DNA of 32,886 nucleotides from contig JANYFB010000216.1 in the NCBI GenBank assembly GCA_025362955.1, positions 1-32,886 on the forward strand. Direction: 5' to 3'. A program made the translations under genes and the position numbers. This stretch comes from Akkermansiaceae bacterium (GTDB lineage Bacteria; Verrucomicrobiota; Verrucomicrobiia; Verrucomicrobiales; Akkermansiaceae). The notes beneath the pieces are model-generated. The model was not told the DNA's origin. It made no database searches and was given only the letters and a program-made list of their open reading frames with translations. Below, one piece after another: positions 23,048 through 29,913 of this stretch; position 1 is the first letter of the stretch; the number at the start of each line of letters is the position of its first letter.

Positions 23048-23923
23048 AATCGCTCGGAATTTTCCGCCGATCCAAATGACCGGGCAGATCGGACTGGCAT
23101 CCTTGGGGACATCCGCTATCGCTTCCAGGCCACCGTCGCTTTTCGAGACGACAATCTCGCGCAGCATCGAGCGGACCACCAGATAGCCGCCGGGCATCAA
23201 TACCCTTGCGGCGTGCTCGACAAGATTATCCCAGGCATCCCCATCCATCACATCCAGAAGATTGCTCGCGGAAATCAAGCCCAGCGAGTCGTCCTCGGAC
23301 TCGCGGAGAATTTCCACGATATCCGCAGTTTTCAAATCGATCCGCCCGACCTCGTCTTTCCATTTCAATATCCCCCGCTCGCTCCAGACCTCCGGCACAT
23401 CGCTTCCAAAACGATTTCCCAACAGCACTTGCAGCAGTGGATTCCGTGCCGCGTCCGGTTGCCTCATCGCCTTCTCAAGCCTCCGCCGGATCAACCGGAG
23501 GACGGTGCGATCCAGCTTCCTGCCCGCCTGCCGGCCATGGACCACTGAAACGACTCCATGCAACAGACCCTCCAGTCGATTGGTTAGGAAAACACGGAGT
23601 CTCCCCGGCTGCAATCGCGGCCAGTCCAGGAGCCACGCGAGAAACGGCCCGCCGAGCCGGAGCAATCGATCAACCCGCCCGCGGAAGCAGAGGCTGATCA
23701 GATCATCCGGGCACCGCATTTTCAACCTAACCAGATCGATTTGCGCCGGATTGGAATCCACTGCCATCACCGCCACTTCCGCCCCGGCCAGGGCGAATGC
23801 GAGATCACCACCGGATGCGATCACCAACGCCCGTTTCAACGGCAGACGATCCACCAGCGACAACTCGGCCGAATGATCCTCGTGCATGTGGCCGAAGACC
23901 ACGCGATCATTGCCGGGGTTCAT
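22964..23923 (-). CDS. DUF3419 / BtaA-like aminocarboxypropyl transferase family protein
   Basis: 319 residues of the DUF3419 family, whose known member BtaA transfers the 3-amino-3-carboxypropyl group of S-adenosylmethionine to diacylglycerol in betaine-lipid synthesis. Seen: VVFGHMHEDHSAELSL, then the SAM-binding strand and loop VIASGGDLAFALAGAEV, AVDSNPAQIDLVRLK, and in the second half ISASNLLDVMDGDAWDN with a closing methyltransferase-like MPGGYLVVRSML. The substrate need not be diacylglycerol. It is the last gene of a five-gene overlapping set (its start overlaps the DoxX-like gene by 17 bases). Its C-terminus runs 84 bases into the opposite strand of aroB. Confidence 0.75.
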   Translation of the reverse strand: MNPGNDRVVFGHMHEDHSAELSLVDRLPLKRALVIASGGDLAFALAGAEVAVMAVDSNPAQIDLVRLKMRCPDDLISLCFRGRVDRLLRLGGPFLAWLLDWPRLQPGRLRVFLTNRLEGLLHGVVSVVHGRQAGRKLDRTVLRLIRRRLEKAMRQPDAARNPLLQVLLGNRFGSDVPEVWSERGILKWKDEVGRIDLKTADIVEILRESEDDSLGLISASNLLDVMDGDAWDNLVEHAARVLMPGGYLVVRSMLREIVVSKSDGGLEAIADVPKDASPICPVIWIGGKFRAILRPQMPDCLPQIIGGDRVDDLRAAERF

Positions 23924-24275
23924 GATTTGCGAGTCCCCAGATCGTCAGGGCGAAAACGAGGTTCATTGTGAGCATCCCGCCGATATCCGGAATCCTGTCG
24001 CCAGCGAAAAGAATGCCAGCCGCGTTCATCGCCACCAACATTCCGATTTGGAGCCATGTGAAAATCCGCTGTTTCCATCCCGACAAAATCGAAATGGCGA
24101 AAAGAGTTTCCAATCCTCCGATCAGCCCCAATGCAAGGCGCGGCGGGAGAAACAAAGGTGCCGCCGCCACGATCTCGATATGTCGCGCATCCACGGCAAG
24201 CAGCTTGTGCCACAAGCCCTGATAGATCCAGACCATCGCGACGGCGACACGCAGCAGGCACCACCAGTTTTTCAT
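23907..24275 (-). CDS. DoxX-like small membrane protein
   Basis: 122 residues with four predicted membrane helices in the DoxX-like arrangement (VAVAMVWIYQGLWHKLL, LALGLIGGLETLFAISI, WLQIGMLVAMNAAGILF, MLTMNLVFALTIWGLA). The ORF-track start at 24461 includes 62 residues belonging to the upstream gene's region; the ATG at 24275 overlaps the upstream stop as ATGA and is clearly right. DoxX-like proteins are often co-encoded with oxidoreductases or lipid enzymes, but their role is unclear. Confidence 0.72.
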   Translation of the reverse strand: MKNWWCLLRVAVAMVWIYQGLWHKLLAVDARHIEIVAAAPLFLPPRLALGLIGGLETLFAISILSGWKQRIFTWLQIGMLVAMNAAGILFAGDRIPDIGGMLTMNLVFALTIWGLANHEPRQ

Positions 24276-24700
24276 GACAGCCACCCCGCTTGCAAAGCGC
24301 CACACGCCCCGAAGACCAGCACGAGGGCAAGCCACACTCCCGAGAACCAGAAGTGCATGAATGTCTCCAAGCGTTTCCCGCGCCAAAGATCCGATCCATA
24401 GACAAACCACTGGCAATACAAACGCAGCAGCCAGAATCCAAAAATCGACCAGGAAGCCCACGCAGCAGCCCGTGATTTCTCAAGAAACACCGCCGGATCT
24501 ACCAGACTTGGCAGACCCGTCATCACCAGCACGACACAAATGAAAAACGCATGAACATGGAAAATCGCGGCATTTTCCGGCGACAGGCGTGCGGCCTGTT
24601 CCCGCCACATCAGCTTGCGGCTGATTGGCACATGCACCAGCGCCAGCAGGATCAATCCGGCACCGGCGGTTCTCAACAGCAGCGGCAATATCTCTATCAT
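24272..24700 (-). CDS. Four-helix membrane protein, uncharacterised
   Basis: 142 residues, strongly hydrophobic, with four membrane segments and a conserved-looking loop LRLYCQWFVYGSDLWRGK followed by ETFMHFWFS. His and Trp/Tyr residues in the loops suggest a binding or catalytic site. ATGA overlaps join it to both neighbours, implying coupled translation. I do not know a named family. Confidence 0.7.
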   Translation of the reverse strand: MIEILPLLLRTAGAGLILLALVHVPISRKLMWREQAARLSPENAAIFHVHAFFICVVLVMTGLPSLVDPAVFLEKSRAAAWASWSIFGFWLLRLYCQWFVYGSDLWRGKRLETFMHFWFSGVWLALVLVFGACGALQAGWLS

Positions 24701-25437
24701 GATTTTTTCAGAACGAATACCCGCACGAAGGGTGTGATCCGGAAACCGTCATTCAATTCCAGCCCGCCAGATTTCCATGACCTTCGCCATGCGGCGACCG
24801 AATGGAAATGCAAAAATCCCGGACCGAACGCCGTGAAATTCGCCAGATCCCGGTTGTGCTCGACCAACACGACCCTGCCGTTGATCTTTAGGCATCGTCT
24901 TGCCTCGGCGAACCACGCCGCCCGTTCCGCATCGCTTCGCAATTCATGGATGGCCAGAATCCCGAAAACCACATCCAAAGAGCCATCGACTAACGGCCAA
25001 CGGTCAAATCGCGCCGCCACCGTCCCGGAGGTCGGAGGAAAGAGCCTTCTCGCCCGCCGGATCGAAGCTTCCGTCATCGTCGCCGGATCGTAGTGGTCCA
25101 ACACCCGCCATTCCGAGATCGGAAATTTCCGCTTCAGCATTTCAGAAGCCTCATCAAAACCGGAGTGGCATAGCGCGAGTATTCCGGCCGGGGAATCCCC
25201 CAAAGCCCGATCCAACCACGACCACCGGTACAGGTCGGAGCAATCATAAACCCAGTGTGACACTCCCAGCGAACCTAACAGGAAATAAGCGCAACCTGTC
25301 AAGACGAGACCACCGCCAACCGGAAAATATCCGGTCACCAAGATTGCTGCCAGCAGAACTCCGCCCGCCATCGCGTAAAACGGCCAGTTGAAGCGGGCGA
25401 TCATCAGCATCCCGTCCCAATTCCCGCGCCCGCTCAT
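24697..25437 (-). CDS. Membrane-tethered SAM methyltransferase-like protein
   Basis: 246 residues. The first 75 hold two membrane helices (FYAMAGGVLLAAILVTGYF and GLVLTGCAYFLLGSLGV); the rest resembles a class I methyltransferase domain, with VAARFDRWPLVDGSLDVVF as the post-motif I/II region, ILAIHEL, and RRCLKINGRVVLVEHNRD as motif III. The usual glycine-rich motif I is poorly conserved (ILALCHSGFDE), so SAM binding is not assured. Being bound to the membrane beside a BtaA-like protein suggests a membrane substrate, for instance methylation of an amine headgroup as BtaB does; this is inference. Both ends overlap neighbours by ATGA. Confidence 0.65.
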   Translation of the reverse strand: MSGRGNWDGMLMIARFNWPFYAMAGGVLLAAILVTGYFPVGGGLVLTGCAYFLLGSLGVSHWVYDCSDLYRWSWLDRALGDSPAGILALCHSGFDEASEMLKRKFPISEWRVLDHYDPATMTEASIRRARRLFPPTSGTVAARFDRWPLVDGSLDVVFGILAIHELRSDAERAAWFAEARRCLKINGRVVLVEHNRDLANFTAFGPGFLHFHSVAAWRRSWKSGGLELNDGFRITPFVRVFVLKKS

Positions 25438-26210
25438 CGAACCCCTCCCCCGGCCATAGGCGTGATCAGACGTCCTCGCTCCCAGCGGTAAGTCACGCCT
25501 TCCACACGGAAGGCGTTTGCCACAACCGGCGTCACGCCGCAGAACGGAGCTTCATCGAAGAGCCCCACTTTCCAAGCGGTGATTCGCACCGGACGTGGCG
25601 ACCACTCCTCCCGTTTCCCTTCGATGACCACGAAGCGTCCATCCGCTTCGGCATCAAACGTGAAGGGCATCGGTCCAGCGAAATTCCTAGCGGCACGCAG
25701 GTCCGCGAACGGGGAACCCTCGGGCGGTGAATCGGGTTCATCCGTTAGATCAAACGATAGGTCCAGGGTTTCCCTCCCGTCTGGCAGCCACGTCCTGACA
25801 CGCGAATCCGATTGTTCGAGTCTCACCCGCCGGTAGTTGTAGTGCGTCAGCAGATTCCCGGATAGAACCATCCGAGCCTTGTCCGTCTCGCTCCGTAAGA
25901 TTTTCAATCCTCTCAAACGCCGCCCCTTCTCATCCCTCAGCCGCGTGAAAACCCGATAACCCGCTAGGAAAAAGTCCTGCCCGAGGAACCCTGGGAAAGC
26001 CGCAGGCCTCAGTCCTTGGGTCCACACCAGAGCGACCGTGACAAATCCGCAGCCATCGTGGGAATCAATCTCCAGCGGCGCCGGCACCAGCGGTCGCAGG
26101 ACATCTTCCGGAAATGCGAATGAAACCGCCAGCACCCGGTCAAACCATGCGACCACGGGAAACGGATGACGTTTCAACCGGTTCGCTAGATCACTCCATT
26201 TGGAATTCAT
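25434..26210 (-). CDS. DUF2071 (YqjF-like) protein
   Basis: 258 residues of the DUF2071 family, a beta-rich fold related to acetoacetate decarboxylase-like proteins, recognised by VVAWFDRVLAVSFAFPEDVL, LVPAPLEIDSHDGCGFVTVA and GYRVFTRLRDEKGRRLRGL. No reaction is established for the family. Its ATG overlaps the xseA stop (ATGA) and its stop overlaps the methyltransferase start, so it links xseA to the downstream set in one transcript. Confidence 0.72.
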   Translation of the reverse strand: MNSKWSDLANRLKRHPFPVVAWFDRVLAVSFAFPEDVLRPLVPAPLEIDSHDGCGFVTVALVWTQGLRPAAFPGFLGQDFFLAGYRVFTRLRDEKGRRLRGLKILRSETDKARMVLSGNLLTHYNYRRVRLEQSDSRVRTWLPDGRETLDLSFDLTDEPDSPPEGSPFADLRAARNFAGPMPFTFDAEADGRFVVIEGKREEWSPRPVRITAWKVGLFDEAPFCGVTPVVANAFRVEGVTYRWERGRLITPMAGGGVR

Positions 26211-27607
26211 TTAGGATAGACCGGTTGAGACGGGATCCGCGATACTTCATTCACGATGCTAACCGTTTCCCCATCCGCAAATCTGGAGCGGATGAGATCG
26301 CCGGACTTGAGCGATGCCGCCGAGGTTACGACTTTTCCATCCGCTGCGAGGGTGATGGAAAATCCGCGTTGGAAGGCGGATTCCGGTCCCAGCGTCCGCA
26401 GCAGGCCTTTCAAGCGTCCGATGCGCTCGGCCCGCCGAAATAGACCCTCCTTACCCGACCGTTCCAAGCGTTGGTGCAAGCCCGCGACCGTCTCCATGCG
26501 GCGCTCCAAGACGTTCGATGGCTGATAAATCTTGTGCCTGCCCCGCGCATCATTCAGGCGGACGGCCAACGCCTCCAGCGACGAGCGCATGGCCTGGGAA
26601 AGCTGACCACGGGCGGAATCCAGCCGCATCACCGACTCGCGCAGGAGCTTTTCGCCATCGCGTTGCAGGGCACCGCGTCTGAGGGAATCCACCGCGAGTT
26701 GGGAACGCATCAGCCGCTCGCGGGTGACACGGACCATGCGTCTGCGGATTTGCGCGAGACGGGCTAATAACTCCGCTCCGTCCGCCACGGCCAGTTCCGC
26801 AGCGGCGCTCGGCGTGGGTGCCCGGAGATCCGCCACGAAGTCTGCGATGGTGAAGTCGATTTCATGGCCGACGGCGGAAATGATCGGGATCGGGCAGGCC
26901 GCGATGGCCCGGGCGACGACTTCCTCGTTGAAATTCCACAAATCCTCGATGGAGCCACCGCCGCGACCGACGATGAGCACATCGCAGCGCGGATAACCGA
27001 AAGCCTCGGGCCGCCCCATTTTCCCGATGGCCTGGGCGATTTCCAACTCCGCTCCCCTGCCCTGCACCCGCACCGGAAAAAGCACCGGCTGGACCCAAGG
27101 CGCACGACGTGTTAGAACATTCAGGATGTCTTGAAGCGCCGCGCCAGTCCCGGATGTGATGATCCCGATGACCCGTGGAAATGGCGGGATCGCCTGCTTG
27201 CGGTCGGCATCGAAGAGCCCCTCGGCATTTAATTTCCGCTTCAGCGCCTCGAACTTCGCTTGCAAATCTCCGGCCCCTGCACGCTCGGCTTTCTGAACGA
27301 TGATTTGAAGCTGTCCCCGCGCTTCATAGACGCTCGCCTCGGCGAAAACCCGGACCTTCGCGCCGTCCTCCAAGGCGTCCGCACCCTCGCGCTTGCGGGC
27401 GCCGAACATGGCGCACGAAATCTGCGCGCCCTCGTCCTTGAGCGAGAAATACCAGTGCCCGCTGCCTTGTTTTCTGAGATTTGAAACCTCTCCCTCCACC
27501 CAAGTCTCGCCGATCTGGAGTTCCAGCAGATTTTTCATCCGCCGCAGCAACTGCGTGACGGAAAGCGCTTTTTCTTCCGATGTCCGGGGTTTAGAAAACA
27601 AATCCAC
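26207..27607 (-). CDS. xseA: Exodeoxyribonuclease VII large subunit
   Basis: Catalytic subunit of the single-strand specific exonuclease VII. It has an N-terminal OB-fold (LSVTQLLRRMKNLLE, WVEGEVSNLRKQGSGHWYFSLKD). The catalytic domain shows IGIITSGTGAALQDI, DVLIVGRGGGSIEDLWNFNEE and ISAVGHEIDFTIADFVAD. A long coiled-coil region and a short C-terminal domain follow (FQRGFSITLAADGKVV). The ORF track starts at TTG 27622; I prefer the in-frame GTG at 27607, which gives the common short start (V)DLFSKPRTSEEKALSV. The small subunit xseB is not adjacent; instead five unrelated genes follow with overlapping starts and stops. Confidence 0.95.
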   Translation of the reverse strand: MDLFSKPRTSEEKALSVTQLLRRMKNLLELQIGETWVEGEVSNLRKQGSGHWYFSLKDEGAQISCAMFGARKREGADALEDGAKVRVFAEASVYEARGQLQIIVQKAERAGAGDLQAKFEALKRKLNAEGLFDADRKQAIPPFPRVIGIITSGTGAALQDILNVLTRRAPWVQPVLFPVRVQGRGAELEIAQAIGKMGRPEAFGYPRCDVLIVGRGGGSIEDLWNFNEEVVARAIAACPIPIISAVGHEIDFTIADFVADLRAPTPSAAAELAVADGAELLARLAQIRRRMVRVTRERLMRSQLAVDSLRRGALQRDGEKLLRESVMRLDSARGQLSQAMRSSLEALAVRLNDARGRHKIYQPSNVLERRMETVAGLHQRLERSGKEGLFRRAERIGRLKGLLRTLGPESAFQRGFSITLAADGKVVTSAASLKSGDLIRSRFADGETVSIVNEVSRIPSQPVYPK

Positions 27608-27700
27608 ACCGCAATCTGGCAAGTCAGCGGGAGATTTCGAGCGGGAAAAACTAAGAACTCATCGCCGAGTGTTTAAGTCGGCATTCTGTCAGAATCTACC

Positions 27701-27767
27701 AAGGAGTCGCGACATTCCTGTCGCGAGGCAATCCAGTCTTGTGGCGACAGGAATGTCGCCACTCCTT
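27701..27767. repeat. Inverted pair of RAYT-type hairpin repeats (copies A and B)
   Basis: Two 27-base elements face each other: copy A at 27701-27727 and copy B on the minus strand at 27741-27767, with 13 bases between. Each begins AAGGAGT and contains GCGACA-TTCC-TGTCGC as a hairpin with a TTCC loop. Copy B starts within the RAYT stop codon region (TAAGGAGT). Confidence 0.88.
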
Positions 27768-28365
27768 ATTTCACGGCTTGCGCCCGGGGGCCTTCCCACA
27801 GGGTGAAAGTCCCCGCCCGCAGCTTCGCCGGATTCCGGCGGATGTATCTCACCGCGTTCGCGAAATGCCCGCCATCCCGGATCATCGTGTCCCGATAGTT
27901 TTTCTGCCAGATCTTCCCTTGCCCGATCCGCCGGGAGCTTACGCCTTTCCAGACTTGCATCAGTTTCTCAAGCGGTGCCAGCGGCGTGAAAACCAGGTGC
28001 AGGTGGTTCGGCATGATCACCCACGCGTGATGCTCCACCTTCTCTCCCTGGAAACGCATCAACACCGCTTCCATCAGCGCCCGGTTGGCGGGTTCCTTGA
28101 GCAAACAGGACCCAGCTCCCTCATCCAGCCACCCTTCCAACCTCCGGGTGAAGCGCTTGTGATACTCCTTCTCCACTTCCGCCGACCGTGGCTGCGGATG
28201 GACTTTTTGCCAGATTTCACGCTCTTCCTTCCATTGGCGCAGCTTTCCCGCAGGCATCGAGTCGCCGAGCCGGAACGTGACGAACTGCATCGCATCCCCC
28301 TGTTGCCAATGAGGCAGCTCCTGCCCGTGCTTCAGGATCTCGCCGGATGGATTCAGATAGTCCAT
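27766..28365 (-). CDS. REP-associated tyrosine transposase (RAYT, IS200-like fold)
   Basis: Single-strand DNA transposase-like protein of 199 residues that in characterised cases binds and cuts REP hairpins. The HUH motif is seen as H121/H123 in VIMPNHLHLVF, and the catalytic tyrosine is probably Y157 in WQKNYRDTMIRD, followed by the family block AVRYIRRNPAKLRAG. The ORF-track start at 28407 runs through hairpin copy C; the ATG at 28365 is better. It lies just inside copies B and C, which face opposite directions, the arrangement expected of a RAYT with its own substrates. Flanking ends typical of a full insertion sequence are not seen. Confidence 0.9.
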   Translation of the reverse strand: MDYLNPSGEILKHGQELPHWQQGDAMQFVTFRLGDSMPAGKLRQWKEEREIWQKVHPQPRSAEVEKEYHKRFTRRLEGWLDEGAGSCLLKEPANRALMEAVLMRFQGEKVEHHAWVIMPNHLHLVFTPLAPLEKLMQVWKGVSSRRIGQGKIWQKNYRDTMIRDGGHFANAVRYIRRNPAKLRAGTFTLWEGPRAQAVK

Positions 28366-28377
28366 GAGCAGCAAAAT

Positions 28378-28404
28378 AAGGAGTAGCGACATTCCTGTCG
28401 CTAC
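28378..28404 (+). repeat. RAYT-type hairpin repeat (copy C)
   Basis: AAGGAGT followed by a 9-bp hairpin, gtagcgaca/tgtcgctac, with a TTCC loop, 12 bases upstream of the RAYT start codon. It is in the same orientation as copy A and inverted relative to copy B. Confidence 0.88.
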
Positions 28405-28420
28405 CAAAATCCCCGGTCCA

Positions 28421-28448
28421 CCCGAGTAAAGATTCGCCGCAGATGTCG
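28421..28448 (-). pseudogene. Remnant of a gene tail duplicated from the 29135 gene
   Basis: 28 bases here match 29172-29199 at 26 positions. The second site lies in the coding end of the hypothetical gene at 29135 and encodes AANLYSG. The same AANLYSG can be read here on the minus strand, running straight into copy C of the hairpin and the RAYT upstream region. It looks like the last scrap of a related gene cut off by the RAYT unit. Confidence 0.5.
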
Positions 28449-28462
28449 GAGGGCGGCCATAA

Positions 28463-29014
28463 TTATCGCAGCAGTTCTTGGATTCGATTCGCGATCTCCT
28501 GCGGCAAGTAGGCTCTCGCCGCCGTCACCCGCAGCAGCGGCAGTCCGGCGGCAGAGAACGCGCGGTTCTTGAAGTCGTCGCTCTCCTGGCTGTCCTTTCG
28601 CTTGTGACTCGCATCGTCCAGTTCAATTGCCAGCAACGGCTGCATCGAGCCGCCGTCGCATACCACGAAATCGACGTGCTTGCCGTCCGTCCGGTTGCGT
28701 GCCGCTTGGTTCACGTTCGGTTGTTTCACGTAAAACAGGTCGGACAGCCGGACCTTGGTGATCAGGTAATGCCCCGGCTGCATCACCCCCTTGAGCACGT
28801 GAAAAAACGAAATCTCCGCCGGACTCAGGAACTCATCCCTCAGGCCATAGGGATAGGTAATCTCCTTCTGCGCGGAAACGGGAAGCGCCGGAGGCAAGGC
28901 ACCCGGGCTGGCGGAACTATTGGAAACACCTCCAGTCGCGGACCTCGTTGGCCCGAAACCCAGCATGTTGAGAAGTATCCCTAGGCACCCGCTGTTATTA
29001 GATGAATCGCTCAT
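28463..29014 (-). CDS. DUF2726 domain protein, nuclease-like
   Basis: 183 residues. The first 50 are Ser/Pro/Gly-rich and possibly disordered. The C-terminal part follows the DUF2726 pattern: LSPAEISFFHVLKGV, ITKVRLSDLF, KHVDFVVCDGGSMQPLLAIELDDASHKRKDS and LPLLRVTAARAY. The D...ELD arrangement is that of PD-(D/E)XK-type nucleases, though activity is not shown for the family. The ORF-track start at 29068 is replaced by the ATG at 29014 (MSDSSNNSGCLG). It lies between the RAYT unit and the hypothetical at 29135. Confidence 0.78.
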   Translation of the reverse strand: MSDSSNNSGCLGILLNMLGFGPTRSATGGVSNSSASPGALPPALPVSAQKEITYPYGLRDEFLSPAEISFFHVLKGVMQPGHYLITKVRLSDLFYVKQPNVNQAARNRTDGKHVDFVVCDGGSMQPLLAIELDDASHKRKDSQESDDFKNRAFSAAGLPLLRVTAARAYLPQEIANRIQELLR

Positions 29015-29134
29015 GTTTCTGTGATGGAAATGTGATAGATCTCTGCCGGTGGCAATCCGTATCGCCAATGAACCGCCCTGTAGCGTCGCTCTATGAGCGT
29101 CGATGCCCAGGAGATGTCAATCAGGACTCCGCAA

Positions 29135-29860
29135 CTAACGAACCCACTCCCAGAACACGCCCCCATCCTCTCCCGAGTATAGATTCGCCGCAGTTGTCGT
29201 GTGGTGGCAAAGGTAGGCCCACGGCACGGGTTCCTGTTTGTCGATGATTAGAACTTCGAGCGATGCGTGGACCTGTTCGCGCCATGTGTGATCACCCACA
29301 AGCCATTCGAGTAGAAACCGGAATGGGGTGGGATCAGAAGGAACTTCGGGCGCGAGTCTCGCGAGCAATCTCGGCTTGCCAGACCGTTTCACCATCGCGC
29401 GGAGATGCTCGCGGTCCTCGGCCACCGGAGCGACGATGATTTCAGGAGGCTTCCTCAACACGATTCCAGACGGCGTGATGGTGGTTCGATCAAGCAAGTA
29501 TTTCGGAATGGTTGGAGGCGGAAGTTTCTCCGTCTCGATCCCCAGCAGCTTGTTCCCCCACAATTGGATTCCCTGAACCGTGTTGATAATTGCGGTGTGA
29601 CGCCCGAGTTCCACCCCGTCGCGAAAGAGAATGAGCGTGGGAAACGCCCGGATCTGCCGCCGGATCCAATCGTCATCCGTTCCCGGCGTCTCCACACTGC
29701 TGTAGGAACGGAACGTCCACCCGGCGGCGGCCGCCGCTTCCATGGCGGCACGAAACAAGTAACCATAAATGATCCCATCCGCTCCGTCGCGCAGTGGCCA
29801 TGATAGATCGAAGTGTTCGAGGAAGACTCCGGGCGTCGTTTCCGGGCGTGGGTGGGTCAT
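29135..29860 (-). CDS. Hypothetical protein with thioredoxin-fold-like N-terminus
   Basis: 241 residues, no signal peptide. Residues about 45-105 read like a thioredoxin fold, with an IRAFPTLILFRDGVELGRH segment where thioredoxins have the cis-proline strand and GxxxxR, but there is no CxxC motif, so it would not be a redox enzyme. The C-terminal half (about 110-241) matches nothing I know; its end, TTTAANLYSGEDGGVFWEWV, is partly duplicated at 28421. About 120 bases separate it from the DUF2726 gene, with no feature seen in them. Confidence 0.6.
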   Translation of the reverse strand: MTHPRPETTPGVFLEHFDLSWPLRDGADGIIYGYLFRAAMEAAAAAGWTFRSYSSVETPGTDDDWIRRQIRAFPTLILFRDGVELGRHTAIINTVQGIQLWGNKLLGIETEKLPPPTIPKYLLDRTTITPSGIVLRKPPEIIVAPVAEDREHLRAMVKRSGKPRLLARLAPEVPSDPTPFRFLLEWLVGDHTWREQVHASLEVLIIDKQEPVPWAYLCHHTTTAANLYSGEDGGVFWEWVR

Positions 29861-29886
29861 GAAGCTTTGAGTAATCAGGTGTCTTG

Positions 29887-29913
29887 ATAGGGATTCGACA
29901 TTCCTAAGACTAC
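29887..29913 (+). repeat. Possible decayed hairpin repeat (copy D)
   Basis: The sequence CGACATTCCT followed by CTACC at the right distance matches copy C at roughly three of four positions, but the right arm is lost (AAGA in place of GTCG), so no hairpin forms. It overlaps the stop codon of the DUF4062-like gene. Confidence 0.35.

Noticed and set aside
22504-23112. 202-aa minus-strand ORF inside aroB
   Set aside because: It is Ser/Arg-rich with no family features and lies over conserved aroB motifs in the other strand.
27739-28386. 215-aa plus-strand ORF over the RAYT gene
   Set aside because: The minus strand holds the HUH and tyrosine motifs of the transposase; this frame is its mirror.
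27701-28404. CRISPR array formed by the three 27-base repeats
   Set aside because: Copies are inverted, spaced by 13 and about 610 bases, self-complementary, and lack equal spacers or cas genes.
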